DNA of 64,000 nt from Lycocorax pyrrhopterus obiensis (Eukaryota; Chordata; Aves; Passeriformes; Paradisaeidae), in assembly GCA_014706295.1 (NCBI GenBank), contig JACSVZ010000007.1:32785875-32849874 (forward strand), given 5' to 3'. The notes under the pieces are model-generated. The model worked only from the letters and a program-made list of their open reading frames with translations, searched no databases and had not been told where the DNA came from. The position numbers and the translations under genes were made by a program. Below are positions 34,225-48,926 of the stretch, one piece after another. Numbering within the stretch: the first letter of the stretch is position 1; every line of letters starts with the position of its first letter.

Positions 34225-37200
34225 AATATAGTGTAAGAAATGTTAACAGGTATTTGATAAAAAAATTATAAACTATAGCTAGGTTATAAATTATTCAATA
34301 AATATTGTATAATAAATTCCTGGTTTTACATCTCTTGTAGTATCTCATGGCAAATTTTAGAAATACCTGTATAGTTGCATCTAACACAGTTATAAAGATA
34401 CTATTGAAACTTAAGGAGTAGTGAACAGTAATGCAGTTGGTGTAAAACTGCCCGTGACATTACGAAAGAGCAAGCTGGCCTCATTTAGAGAAGAATGTAT
34501 CATGAGGTGTTCATAGTGACCTTTGTGGCCTCCTTGGTAATGTTTGCATTTTTGCTTTTTTGTGAAGGTTCCAAGAGCTGAAATGTAGAAGTGGGTGGAA
34601 AGTAATTTCCTTTTCACAGGAGTTGCTTGACTTTGAAAACAATTTCATATCATAAATTGAGATTAAAAACAAGTGCCTCAGAGCGCCCCAGAAAACACTG
34701 AAATATGTGGAAGAAAAGGGAATGTGAAAGAAAAGTCATAGCACCAGTCAAAATTGTCTGATAATTTAAAGATCATTTATTTTTATTTTGTACTGCGACC
34801 TCAAAGGCATAAAAATATTTAAGTTTTTATAAAGTAATAAAGCTCTAGCTCTCTGATCACCATTTCATTCTTTTACAAATCTGTTTTTTCATGTCTCATG
34901 CTTCCTAAGTCCTTCCTTGTCTCTTTGTCTTTTCACCTTCCCATTTGTTTTCCCTCATGGTCAGTATGCTTCCACTTATGAAGGCTTCCATTGCTCTTTA
35001 ATTATAACATGAATATAACAAAAGGTGCTGCTTCTCCCTGCTACGTTTTGAAATTTTTAATTCAGCTGTGGGAGGCAATGGTAAATAGTGTTGAAAGCTC
35101 TTGTATGCCAGAATGCTTATCAAAATACTTCTTTATAGAAGTGGGTAATTTCAGTTTTATTTTGGCAATTTAAAGTGTCTTTTACTTATATGTAAAAGTA
35201 AAATTTCATTTCAGCTTCAGACCATACATCAGAAATTGGATGTTTTAACACCAAATCAAAACATTTTACAATGTTTTAATTTTTCTAAATATTCTTTTTT
35301 ATAGGTAGACTATTACAGCAAACTGGCATGCTTTTGAGCAGATTAAATTGAAAAAAATCTGACCTGGATGCTCTTAAGGATATTTATTACTTTTTTCTGG
35401 GGAAAAAGAAATTTTTTTTTCCCCCTCAGTTTTGTGTGTGCATATGTGAATTCTTGCATGCGGTAGGGATATCATGATTTGTCAGAAGTCACTATGTTCT
35501 GAAATCTACTATTAAAATATGGTGGCCAATGATGAACAGTGTTGAAAGCTTTGATACGCCACAGTACTTATAAAACCCAAAACATTTGGATCTATGTGGG
35601 TATATGCTGACTTTTGGTAATAAAATTCTGCTTCAGGATGCTGAGATTGCTGTTTTTAACTTTCACAAGATGAAATGTATCCATAAGGTAGCTGGCTGCT
35701 TTGAGTGTTCGCTGTTGGATTTTCATATTCCGACATGCATGTATAGAAGAAAATCTGTATCATGTATGCTTCTCTCTGTGGTGGAGTTGCAGCTCAAAGG
35801 AGCAGCCAAGGTCAGCAAGGGTTTATTAGTCAGTCTTTCCTAATGAGCTGTTCAGGCTTTTCAGCATTTCCATGTGGTGAACTGATGAAGGTCTCCCAGC
35901 TTGTGGTTAATTATTGATACTAATCTTGCCTAACTTGAAATGTTTCAGTCTTTCAGCTGCTAAATGTATGGTTACACCACTGTGTGTGCACTGTGTGCCT
36001 TTATGAATCTTTTTCTTGGTTACTTTGTCCTCTTGAAGGAATTCTTGCTGTTCACTGCAGTCTCTCTCTGCAGTGCAAGAGAGGAAAAAATGTAAAGACT
36101 GAAAAAAGCATAGAATTTATGAGAAAAAAAGAGACTGAAAACTCCTAAGAAATTGTATTAAGATATCAATTTCAGAACTCCTAAGTCTCCCAGACAATGG
36201 CAGCAACATTAAAGTTTGCATTTCCTTAAATAGTAAAATCCCAACAGGAAAAAAATCTTCCTGTACTAAAAAATTTGCATAGCCAATGCTAGAGAAGGTA
36301 AAGTAGCAGACTAGGGAACAAAGGACAGGAGCAGTAAAACAATAACTTTCTACAGCAAGCAGCACTTAATCTCTTTGGAACAACTTGACAATTGCATCTT
36401 CATTCAGAAAGTAAGCTTGGAATGATTCTTCATGTTGTATGAAGACATTCCCCTGTTCAGTGCTTAACTTTGTTTCAAAAACTTGTACATTACAATTTCT
36501 ATATTCATTTTATACTCTACAATCAAATCCTTGATGATGTTTTACACGTCTCTGCTGTGCTCTGATGCTTATATGAAACAAAATTCTTCCCCTTCTCCTC
36601 CATTTACTTCCTATTTTTCATATTTTTGATGCAATGCGTGCTTTTCATCCTTATTTTCCTTTAACAATATGTTTACATTGTGATTATTTTCTTATCAGAT
36701 AGGTTGAATATCCCAGAAGATTCTTCTTTCATTGTGGTTTTTTTTTTTCAGTATGGCCACTTGCCATATTGCCATTTCCGATGCAATTTCACTGTTAGAC
36801 TTGAATAGTTTGAACTTCATGTCAGCTGCAGAATGCTGTTAATTCCATGTATTGATCCAAGGATTCTCCTGTTTATTTAAGAAGTTACCACAGACCACAT
36901 TCCCTATATTGAAAACAGGGAAAATCTCTAATTCTGTTTCAGTACATGGACATGGCAGTACATAGTTAAAATGTGCATAGAGCAGGACAATTTATAGCAT
37001 TAAAACTTCAGCAAGACTGAGTTCCTGCTCAAATTTAGACACATTACAAAACATTCTGCTTAATTAGGGCTAAAATGAAACTATTAAAATTCATTATAAC
37101 CTGCTGCATTTTTCATACTTTGTGAAAATTAATCTATCACCTTGCCTTGAGTAAATCTATTATGCACTCAGGAGAATAAAGTAGAGCACATACTTTGAAC

Positions 37201-37965
37201 AGGATGACATTTTATTTTCACAGATATTGAAGACCTCTGTAACATAGGAAACAATTGTCTAGAAGAGAAATTATTGAAGTGTCATCATGGAATTATAAAA
37301 GCTACTAAAAATTAAGTAGTATCAAAGTTACTATTTTGATTTTGAAAACATGTACCCCATGCTTGCTTGCCAAAATTCTCTGTGCTTTGAAATTTACTGC
37401 ACCAGATATTGGTTTAAATCTAGTAGTTGTAAGGCATTTTTTCTGAATTAAATACATAATGTTCTTTCATTTAAAAATTCTGGCTCTAATATTCCTGGGT
37501 TTAGAACAGGGAAAAATTTGTCATGGATGAACATTTTGCAGATATAGGGAAAATCTGTCTGAAATTGGAAGTTAAAACTTTAAAAATAAAACTGTTTTTT
37601 CTCATGTTCAGTGAAGACCAGATTTTAGCAGCTTCTGACTTTGCAAATCTCGTGATCATTGATTACATCTTCTGGTGTTGAACAAACTTTCAATTGCCAT
37701 TTCCACAGAGCCACCAAAGTTGTTATAAAATAACACTGGGTCAAAACTAAGTTCCACTGATTAATGGTTGCCACAAGTTACTCTTGGATAGGTGGAGATC
37801 ACCCTTCAAAGAATGCTTTCAAAATGAAAGTCTGTCTCCTGACCCTCTTATTCATGGTTAGGCAATGTGAAAGAAAACCCAGTGGAAAGCAAAGCGGACT
37901 CCGAGAGCTGGACGTGTATGGAGATGTGAAAGGCACAATTTTAGGTAAAAAATGGGGAGTAGACA

Positions 37966-37988
37966 TACTAGGACTGGCAGTCCTAGTA
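37966..37988. repeat. Hairpin-forming inverted repeat, 10-bp arms, 3-nt loop
   Basis: TACTAGGACT (37966-37975), loop GGC, AGTCCTAGTA (37979-37988). The pairing is perfect. No T-run follows, and it is too short for a microRNA precursor. Confidence 0.75.
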
Positions 37989-40900
37989 GCATGCAGTCTT
38001 GACACACTACACTGGCAAGATGAAGGACAAAAGAGGTAGCCTGGAAATTAGGATAGAAAACGGTGGGAGAAAGATGTGGGTCTGGGCATCACAATACAAG
38101 TTTTACTTACATGCGGGCAATTTTGTCCAGAATATGTATCCTGGAATGAGTACAGTCCATTCAGTATTTAATTTTATTTTTGTTGGTCATTGAGCGATAC
38201 CCTCCCTTGCTTATTAATCAGGATTTTATCTAAATATAAGTAGTTTCATTACAGCTTTTTCTACTGTCATAAGGTTTAATTTGTCAGGATGTTTAAATAT
38301 AAACTGGACTTTACAATATGTGTTAGGATAGGCATGTAATCTTATTGTTCATAAACTGATTTGCATATATGTTCAATCACAGTTTATTTTTAACTTTGCA
38401 ACCATACATTGGATCCCAGAATCCCAGAATAGTTTTTTGTAAAAGAAGGTGTATCGTTGGTGCTACTTGAGGAAAACTGACTAAAATGACTTGTGACTCA
38501 TCTTGCAGGAATTTTGCAGTTTGAGCAAGTGTAGATTCTGTTTTTCCAGGTCAGCATTATCATACCTTTACTATACTAGTGTTGCATCTCTTTCTGAGGG
38601 TCCACGCTTTGTTCTTACGTACCTTTAAACTTCAGCACACATAATGCAGAAGTCTTAAAAGCTTTCTGCTTTTTGATTATAAAGTTTTTAACTTCTGTCT
38701 GGAATATCTCCCATCATGTTCACTGAATGAGGTATTAGTTCAGTCGAAGAGAAAGTTTTCTGCGTAGCTGCACTACATGGAAACATTGATGGAAAGGGAT
38801 AAAATTAAGATTGTTCTGATTTCTCTCTCTTGAGTAATTGACCAAGGCTGGTTTTTCTAAGAGATTTTTGTGTGCAATATTTTTTTCAAATTTTATAATG
38901 GGAATGTCTAGAGTAGTATGGTGATGCATAATTGGCATGTAGTAAATGTTTAAAGTGGGTATGTCTTTTACAGAAATATAGGGTCATTTCCATGATTGAT
39001 GTTATACTTCTGTTTATCCATGTAGAATTTCTTTTTGTTGTTTTGATTGCACATGAGAACACTCTTTATTTTGGTGGAGAGGCTAATAATCTCTAAAAAT
39101 TCTGACAACTTTCAGACAAAAGTTATGTTCATTATGAAGAACAAAAATTGTCAGTTTCTGAAAGTGTAGAGTTACTTTTTTTAATTTTCATGGCACTATT
39201 TGGCTGAATATTTCCTGTTGAGAAGTAGTATTCATTGCTGCTCATTATGCTTCTATAGATATGTAACTTTATCTTTGGTTACTGTTTTCCATGTGCTTTA
39301 CTAGTAATGCTTTTTGCTTCAACTTTTACTTAAACCAAATAATTGGTTGCAACTTAGCAACATATATCATTGCTTTCCTATATAGTTACAAAGCTTTGTT
39401 ATAATGGCTTATCTTGTAGCCTGGTTGCCAAAGAAATTAGTTTTTTAAACGGTGAAGCAATGTTGACAGTAAACTCTCTGTCCCCTCCCCAGAAGAAAAG
39501 GAAGAAAAGAGAAGAAAAACAAGGTTGCGTTACAATTCTGGCAACATCAGCCACACTAATAAAATCAAATTCAATGTTGGTTTACGACTTTGAATTTATG
39601 TGACTGCACAGGATCAAAGGATTTGTATCCCACTGGACTGCAAGGTCTATAGTTCATGGCAGAAAACCTCATCAAAAAGAACATTTTAGTAGTAGGGCTT
39701 TTCATTTTAATCAGCCACAGTAATAAAAAAGCTGTTAGGTGTCCAAAAACATTCTCCCAAGATCAGAGACAACTTGCTCTCTACTACAATCAGTTTTCTT
39801 ATTGGATCCATACTGCCTCTGTAGTTTTTGTCACTGAAACTTCATCTTCAATTTGTTTTCAGCCATTTTTTGCATTGTTTTCACATTTTACGTGCAAAGT
39901 GTAAAATACGCCATATGTGTCAGTAAAAATGATTCATGTAATTTCCCTGGAAAATGAAAAATACTGTAATTTGTCTCAAGTAAATTATCATCAAAACAAA
40001 TTATTCATATAGAATTTTAGTTATCAGTATATATTTCTACATATTGTATTTTAAAGTGTTTTATTTGCCGTATTTGGGGGTTTTTTTCTCCCTGCGTATA
40101 ATCTGAACTCCACCACAGAGAACAGGTATTGGTATTTTTGTATCTATACACACATAGTAACAGAGTCTGTCCTAAGACTAAGGCAGCAGCTGCAAGTGAG
40201 AAGCAGAGTAGGATAGTAACTACAAAGTTTGGGATAGGAAAGGAATGTTTGCATTTTGCATGTTAACTGTTCATGGTCCTAGTTCAACAGAAGTTCGAAA
40301 TTAATTTTTAGCTTATGGTGTGGTTTCATTGTTTTATTAGCTTTGCCTCAGAGAAGTTACATGCAATATATCATTTCCATTTGTTGGTGTGTTGCATGCT
40401 GAATCACCTCATTGCATTCTGCAGAATTTAAATATTTAGCAGAGGTTAACAGTATTTAAAGATTTCGCCAATTAAATTGTCCACAGAATTACCAGTTTTC
40501 CTAGAAATTTATGGGTTGGTCTCAATTTAACTGGATACCCATTTTTTACACATTATGTAGGATTTATTTTTCCTAGCATAATCTATCTTACATTTAGGAA
40601 GAACCAACACATGGTCACTTTCTACAAGGGTTGCTGCCTTTTGTACAGCATGACAGGTAGCTGCTGTACACTTCTTTTTGGCAGATTCTAGTGGATGTGG
40701 TATTCTATTCTCTGGAAATTCACTGCTGCCTGAGATACATGCAGGCTTAAACTGGTCTTTGTCGGCTGAATATTTTCATGGGTTTATTATTTTTAAAAGC
40801 ATTCATTCGAATGAGAAATTTTAGTATTAGTGGGAATTTTATAAGTTACCTATCAAACATTTAAAATCTACAAAAAATGTTAAATTATCTATTGTTAATA

Positions 40901-41986
40901 TAATTTATTAATAACCTGAAATTTACCCCTTTAAGCACATGTTGTTAACAGTTGGCTTTTTAAAGTACTATTTAGTCTAGTTTTTTAAAGTTTTTTTATC
41001 ATTTGTCTTAAGGAATGACATTGTTTAGCAAATGTGGTGTGGTAAGAAGTTAGTGAATCCAAGGCATTAATAATTTTCTGTTTGATATAAGTCAGATACA
41101 AGAATTTATATTCCAATGAAATTTCTCTGTAGGCACAGAGATTCCACAGTAGAGTACATCACTTACCGGATGATGAAGTGGACATAATAGCATCCATAAA
41201 TGTGAAGTGTGCTGTGGTGCACAATGGACATAATTAGAGAGATTTTTCCATATACTTGGATTCATAATGTTTGCAGGATCTTAAAAGATTACCAAGAAAT
41301 TTCAAGGGCACATCAAGGGTTGTGTCTGATTATTTCATTATTTCATTAGCAGTTATGGAGAAGTTATTTACCCTTTTTAATTGGGTTGTTCTGAGTAAAG
41401 CGACATGTATGCAGGACAGCTGTAGAAAAAGAACTAGAGATGAACTGTTGTGAGCTATGTATTGCATAACAAAATTCTGCAAGTGAGTTAATTTATGTAA
41501 TCTAAAATGGTTGGATGATAGTTCTTAACTGAGAAAGGACTGAAGGAAGGATGTGTATATGGGCAGGAAGCAATACCTAAGTGAATGTTACTTGACAGAA
41601 ACATTTACAGAGCAGACACAAGGCAATCAGGATGAGGAAAGCAAATTTTAAGGCAACCTGGAGATCACTCTGTGAGGAGCATGGGAAAGAGCACAGAACA
41701 TTAAGAAATAGTGGAAGGTCCAAAAAGAGCTGCAAGAGGAGATGTTGGAGCTTAAAGGAATGTAGGACTGTGTGCAGCCCATAATGCAAGGGGCGGTTTG
41801 TATCTTGTACAGAATAGTCTCTTAAAATACGTGGTCCTGGTCAGAAAACATCTACAGTGTCCTTGTCTCATAGATCTGCTTTGCATGGCTGTTCATACTT
41901 TTCTGATAGTGATAAAAATGGAGGTGTGTTTGTTACCTTACACTTAGGTGGTCACTGAAAGCTTATCACTAGTGAGAAAGAATCTG

Positions 41987-42091
41987 AATCACAGAGTCAT
42001 AGAATAACCTGAGTTGTAGGGACCCATGAGGGTCATCAAGTCCAACTCCTGGCTCTGCCTAGGACACCCAAGGATCACTCCATGTGCCTGA
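41987..42091 (-). mobile_element. CR1 3'-end fragment, reverse orientation
   Basis: AATCACAGAGTCATAGAATA, then TTGTAGGGACCCATGAGGGT, a TCCAACTCCTGGCTCTGC block and CACTCCATGTGCCTGA. This is the 3' end of an older CR1 subfamily with a CTGTGATT-type tail. Confidence 0.85.
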
Positions 42092-45000
42092 TTCAATTCC
42101 TGTTCCCACTGTATTCTACTGTCAGCAGACTTGATAAGTACAGTTGTGGATTTTTTTTTTCTAAACTCATGGTACATATATATTATAAGAAAAAAGACAA
42201 ACAAAACCCTCAGCTATTTCCTATTCATTGTCCTTATAGATCCACTAGACTCAATATGTACAAATGCACTGGCCAAAGGCTTGCAAATCTTCTGATAGGC
42301 ACTTCTTGTTGGAGACAGGAACACAGCCTTTGCAACTGGAAGGATGTTAGCCTGGCTATTATTGATTTTGGGTCCTGGAAAATTGTAAAGAGGGTGAAGA
42401 CAGAAAGCATATAGAAAGAATCGAATTGTTAAAGAATGGCATTTAATTTAGGAGAAGAATACATTTATAGTAATTAAAAAAAACTGAAGGGTGTCAACAA
42501 GCCTATAATGAATATAGCAATTTCAGTGACACATTTTCTATGTAGTATACAGTTGAATATGCAAAGAAGATGAAATAGGAAAGTTGAAGGGGAAAACAGC
42601 ACTGGGAATTGCCAGGAAAGGAGTTAAGGGAGCAGAACAAAGGGGTAATAAAGTGACTATATAGAGGGAGGAGAGTGAAGAATAGCTGAAGATCTTAATA
42701 AATGTATTTTAACTTTGTATGCGGCACTGAGTCTGTACAAAAGCAGTATTTAAAATGTGTTATAAATGCAAACTAATTCAAAAATGTCATGACCACGTTC
42801 CTGGCTACATCCAGAATAGTTTTGACTGAAACTGGAACAGTGAATTGGAAGAATATTAGAAATATAAAAATATTGAAGAAAACATAAGAATATGTAAATT
42901 TAAATACTCACTTTAAAAATTACATGCTTTTGAATGTTTTTTCAGTAGTGAAAGCAGTTATCATTCTGTTAATACCTTCAGTTTCTCATTCTTTTTTTTT
43001 GTATTCAGAGGGCAGTTTGCTGGTTTTGAAGTTTTTCTAGCAAAGAATTAGAAAACCCCAGAAGTAACAGCAGATGGATTTTCTCAAATATAACTTTTCC
43101 TTAGATTGCCATTAAATATCTACTTTTATTGAGTGTATTGCTTTCTTATATACTCATTCAGTTGTTCATTTGCCTGTTTTTTAAAAAATATGATCTATGT
43201 TTTCACGGTAAATAGTTATTTTGTAAAACTTGAAGTGAATTAGTGCTTGAAATTTTATGTGAATTTTAAGTCATTTTTAGTCCTATCATGCACTTGGTAT
43301 TTAAAAAAAATTTTGTATGTTGCAGTATAAATAGGTATATTTTAATTATGTGCTATGCTAATAATTTTATACTCCAAAATTGCTGGCTATAAGACTGTGT
43401 TTCTTTCTCAACTTCACAAATGCCAATTAAATAATTGAATATAAAATATGTATCTAGAAAAACATTGTTCTGTATGCCTGCTGTGGTCAAACCTCGTCCC
43501 AACTACTTTAGCTGCATTTCCTCTATAAAGCTACTTATTTATTATTTTTAAATTGGAAAGAGAATTGGACTCTGTATGCATTGCCTGCACAAATATTTAG
43601 AGATCTGGGAATGTTTGAGAATGGTCAGTAATTACTTTTTTACTGTGAGGTGTAGGAACAATCCTTACTGTGTGCCCTTGACAATGATGATGTACTATAT
43701 GTAACTGTTATGTTTGTTGATGTATTTGTTAGAGAGGAATTTTGATTTTTATGTAGACTGGCATGGGTTTAACTTTTTTTTCCCTGTGGAGAAATCCTTT
43801 GCTAAATCTCTGATTGTTGTTAAAATTTAAAACAAATGTATGTTTTTTCAAGGACAGAGATTCAACAAAAAAGAGCTTCTTTTCCTTTGTCAACACAATA
43901 GAAGAATAAAAAGTGTGAACTCTTCCAAAAACTGAAGACTAAATTACTTAGAATGAACAAAACCAAGAAGTTAGAGGCTCTCTGTGAAAAGTTTGTTTTT
44001 CCTCTCTTTTCTATGCACACTACTTTGATGGCCAAAATACTATTAAGAAAAAAAGCTGTAAAGTCTGTAAAATAAGCTTTTCATTGGCAACTCAATAATT
44101 CTTATCTTTTTTTTCTTTTTTTTTCGTTTCTCCTTTTTTAATATCCCTCCTTGCTGGAACATTTCCGCGTCTAATAACTATATCCCTAGATACTTTGTGT
44201 CTTCTTTGTTCCCACTTTTTTCATTTTCATGGCTTGGCATAAGTAACTAATTAGATGTAACAATCACTGTATAAAAGTCAGAGAAGGGAATAAAATCGAG
44301 CTCACTTTCTCCCTAATATGTTATTTTTTCCACTCTAATTAGAGTAAAAACTTGTAAAAGTGTGTGTTTCTCAGTTAAAGAAGAGGTCTGTCTCTGATAT
44401 ACCTAGAACAGCTTTGTTCATTAAATATGTGTCATTTTTACACAGTCACTTTTCAGAGTAGAATTACACTGTAAATGCTAGTGAAAAAGTATTAGGCATT
44501 GACTTTGGAGCATGACCTTGCTAGTTTCAAAGCAAAAGTTCTGCATATTGCTTGCTCTGAGTAGTGTTTTAGAGAACATTTTTTTTTATGTTTTACTGTT
44601 AAAATTCTCAGGATTTTTTTAAACATTTATGGTGCAAATAAATCTTGACTAATAACAAGTTAACAACTGATTTTTGAATGTAGATTGCTGTAGAAATTTA
44701 TACTTTCTTTGTATTCATACAAACACATTGTTCTACAGCTTTTCATATCAGAGCAATTCTGTGTCATGGTTAAAAAGTTTTTGCTCACATAAAATCACAT
44801 TATATAAAGCAGTAACACAACAACAAGTATGCTTGAGTTGATTGCATTTAATTGACTATATTGACTGTAATAAATTAGATGTAATCTTTCTTTAACATAT
44901 CAGAGCACAGAGAAAAGCTGTCACATTGGTATTGAGATTTGTCCGTGTTAATCTACATTATCATTTCAAAGACATTTAGACAACCTGTTGGTTACATGAA

Positions 45001-46576
45001 GGAGAGGGTTTAGTCTTTTGCTTTTGTGATTAATTTATGATTTATCATCTGATACTGTAATGGTTAATAGCACTATGGTACACTGGTTGAATATTCAGAA
45101 TTTTTCTTCTTTGAGCATATGCTTCATAATTTCCTGGGTCCCATGGGACCAAGGCTGAGTTGTTGGCATTGTCAGAAAATATATCTTGTCTTTTTTCTCT
45201 GTGTTGTGTCAAGTCACTTAACAGGTGCCAAAAGGAGGTCACTGGAGTCATACACCAGAGGGATGGGTGTAAAGGGATTAAACAGGAAGATGCTGGAAAG
45301 CCAATCCAAGCACTCCTGTTGTTTTCCAGGTTACAGTGTATCAGTATTTTTGGATATTTGCATAATCCTCTTATATAATGTATTTTAGAGGGGTCTTTTT
45401 TCCTTTTTATTTTTAAGGGTTGGCTTTTATTTTACCCTTTAATGGAAGTAATTTTTTTAGGAAGAGATTAATATATGCCTTCTAAGCTTATATATATAAA
45501 TGTCTGTGTTCAAGGGATCTGAGAGTCAGCCAAGATCATTTGCTTGGTGAGTTGATTATACTCAAGGAAAATGGATCATGTCCATTTCAATGGCAGATAC
45601 AGACAAATCTTGACGAATTAAAGAAACTGATTTGTAAGTACAGCTGCACTAGTGAGCTCTGAAAAGCAAAATAGGCGAGAACCTTCTTTAATCAGAATCA
45701 GAGGTGCAAAAACTCTGAAACCTGCGTTCCAAGCAAGAGCAGATTTGGAAGCAAAATACAGTTTATCAAGGAGAAGGATGGTCTTGCAAAGGAAATTTAA
45801 GGGTTCACTGAAAGTGTTCTTAAGCAGTAGAAACAGAAAGAAACTAAGGAAACAAGGGGAGCATTATCCAGTAAGGGTGAGGTGGAAACAAAAGGCATTG
45901 TTGATTGAACCTAGAAAATTAAGACCAAATGAGCTGCCCCGAATTTCAATAGCAGTGATCATGAACACAAAGATGGCATTTCTCTTAAACTGAAAAGACA
46001 CACAGCTTTTAGTACTGAATAAAGCACAAAGATTACTTTTTTGCATATGACTATTCTTTTTATCCTAATAAAGAGTTGACTCAGTCAGTCTGTGACATGC
46101 TGTCCTTCGCAGATCCTTTTCCCTTAGGATTGCCGTACCACTGATCAGTCCCTTCTGTAGCTATGTATGCTGCAGCTCTCTTTCTTGAATTGTAGCATGT
46201 ATTTTCAGACTGTTTCCTTGTCAGGTAAAATTATTGTGAATTCGGAATTTTAACAGTGTAGTTCAGCTTAATAGCATAATATTCTTTGCCTATTTAATAT
46301 TGACAATGAATGCAAGAAAGATTGTACCAAAGTAAGGCAACTTTTTTCAGTAACACGTTGCTGTGTGGATTAGGTTTGAGATACACAAGAGGTACTTTAA
46401 ATTGATTATTGAAATCTGATTTCAGCACATTAAAGCTTTTTCTTTTAAGCTAGCAGGATGAAGAGAAAATAGTAATAAGGCTTTATTGAAACATCCGTGC
46501 CTCTAATATGGTATTTGTAACAGTAATCTGGAAAAAATATATCTCTACGGTCATGGAAATTTAGGCAGCTGTATCA

Positions 46577-46580
<4 letters not shown>

Positions 46581-46625
<45 letters not shown>
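46581..46625. repeat. (TG)22 microsatellite
   Basis: An uninterrupted dinucleotide run of 45 nt, long enough to be length-polymorphic. Confidence 0.97.
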
Positions 46626-46627
<2 letters not shown>

Positions 46628-48906
46628 AGGAGAGGGAGTAATATATCAGTGGCTGACTGGCAAGAGTCACTGATACAATGAAAAGCCAGAGAACCTCAAC
46701 AGACCAAGGCTTGAGGGCTTAATTTGATACACTCTCTGAAAGAGCAGATTAATGCTGCAAGAAAATGAAATGGTCAGGGGAATAGAAATATGTTCCTTGC
46801 ACTAGTTTATTTGGTGTTGAATGTAGCTGTGCAATCCAGATTTCTTCTGTGTGTGTTGCTGGGGGGCAAGCAACCAGGCTTCTATACCAGTCAGCAAAGT
46901 ACCAAATGCAGTTTTCAAATGAAAAAAACTGATATCCTTTATATCTAAAACTTGCAGATGAACGTCTCCCACATTGTTCTTTGTAGTGTCTTGCTTTCAT
47001 TTTATGCAGAAATATGCACAGAAATTTCCTTTGATAGGTTTCAAAATCCCCTGCCTGTCTTCAGAAATAAATCATGTTCATTCATGCATGGGGCGGCTTT
47101 CTAAGCTTTAGTTTCAGCTGCCTTCTCTTATCTTCTGCTCCTCCAGCCTTCTTCCACACCTTCCCTCCCTCAGATGTTGTTTCCTGCTGAATTTTTTTCC
47201 ATTTCATCTTGCTTAAAATAGTTGTGACCAAACTATTATATTCTGATGATGTTTGCTGTCCATTTGATTCATTATGACTTTAGAGCCTTTCATCTCATTT
47301 TAAGAAATATTTTCCAGGAAGCAGACCTTTATTAAGAATATGTATGTATTATTTATGTGTATATATAAAAAAATAGTACATATTAATATTCATATTCTTG
47401 ACCCTTTCGTTGAAAATATTATCATAGGTATATAAGCTGAATAGGTTTCAATATTACTTAATCTTATTTTCATGAATAAGGCTTACTCTGAGATTAAAAG
47501 TAATTAAAATAAAAAGTTGTTTTATTACTCATTACAAAGTATAAGTAATACTTATTTTTTGTAATTAGTAATGCTTAATAATTTTAGCTTTAATTCTTGT
47601 TTATGGGGTTTTTTTTAAGTAATGGAAAATAGTTCTGAAAATGTAAAAGTTTAATGCTTTTTCTTGCTTTTCATTCTTTCACCTCAAATATAATTTTCAC
47701 TTTAAACTACCAATTGTATATTGTAAATTAAAGGCTGGAGATCTGTATTTGGAAGGGCTTATAATACTAACACAGTTGCTTTCCTGCCCATTTAAATGTA
47801 ATAAATAGTTTTGCTAGATACTGTGTTTGTTTTACAGTGTGTTTTTAAGGTGGCTTCAGATTTACTGCTGGGAAAATCTCTAACGTTCAAAGTAAATTGT
47901 TCTATGAGGGAGTTTTTGATGTCCAATAGGAGCAAAGTGCTATGATAAAAAAACCCAAAATGTTAAATTCCGTAAGGCAAACTTAGTTCATTACCTCATT
48001 TATGGATCAGTATGCCAAGTTTAAAAAGAAAAGGCATTTCTCTGGACAAATTCAAATGGCAGAAAATCTTGTGATAGTTGAATTGAACTAATAATAAAGC
48101 TGAGCGCCAACAGAGTAATAGCAGGAAAAGGAAAAAAGCTAAGCAAATGTATTGTGTTGTACCTATTTGTCCTGAGTCTTCTATAAAACTAGTAGAAATT
48201 GGGTTGTTTCCAATGCAGATCTCTGTTTGATTCTCTTTGTAAGACTTTAAACTTGATTTCCTACCTTTACGCTTGCCAGTGTAAAGAAGCATTTTGTACC
48301 CACTATTTTCAGATTGTTTACTTTGGATTTTATCTTAAGAAATTGATTAGAATTCAAGCTGGTCATACTCCTGTAAGAAATAACAAATCTTGTTTGCGTA
48401 TCTAGTCAAGCTTCATTTTGCAATATAAAATCCCACTATATTACACTATATTTGCCATACTGAGCTACACGTGTGTGACTTGGATGCATATTAATTAATG
48501 CTGTAAACTAGTAGCTCTGACCTACTACTCAAATTGGAATGTTAAGTAGGAAGCGCTGTGTTGCCATTTCTGACAAGCACTGTGTGGGAATTTTAGGTGT
48601 AAATTGCTGTGCCTGTAGAAATTTGGGAAAATCACAGCTCATTAGCCGTTTCGGTTGAAGGGTTGGCTTCCCTTTTGTAGAGGGATCCTAAAAGAACCGT
48701 GAAAAACTCTCTTTCAGGAGTCATTGCCTTGCAAAGAATCATGGTAACATCAGCCTGATAGTATCGTGGCATAACAGAAAATAACTTGTAGGGACCTAAT
48801 AACTTGGAATAGCAGTATTGGATTGTATTGGATTATTTAAAGGAGATATTTCTGTGCCAAGTATTCTGTGTCTTTCTGACATATGGTAAGAAAAGTGGTG
48901 TTTTTT

Positions 48907-48926
48907 CCTTCCTTCCTTCCTTCCTT
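48907..48926. repeat. (CCTT)5 microsatellite
   Basis: Five perfect CCTT units following a T-run. Confidence 0.9.
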
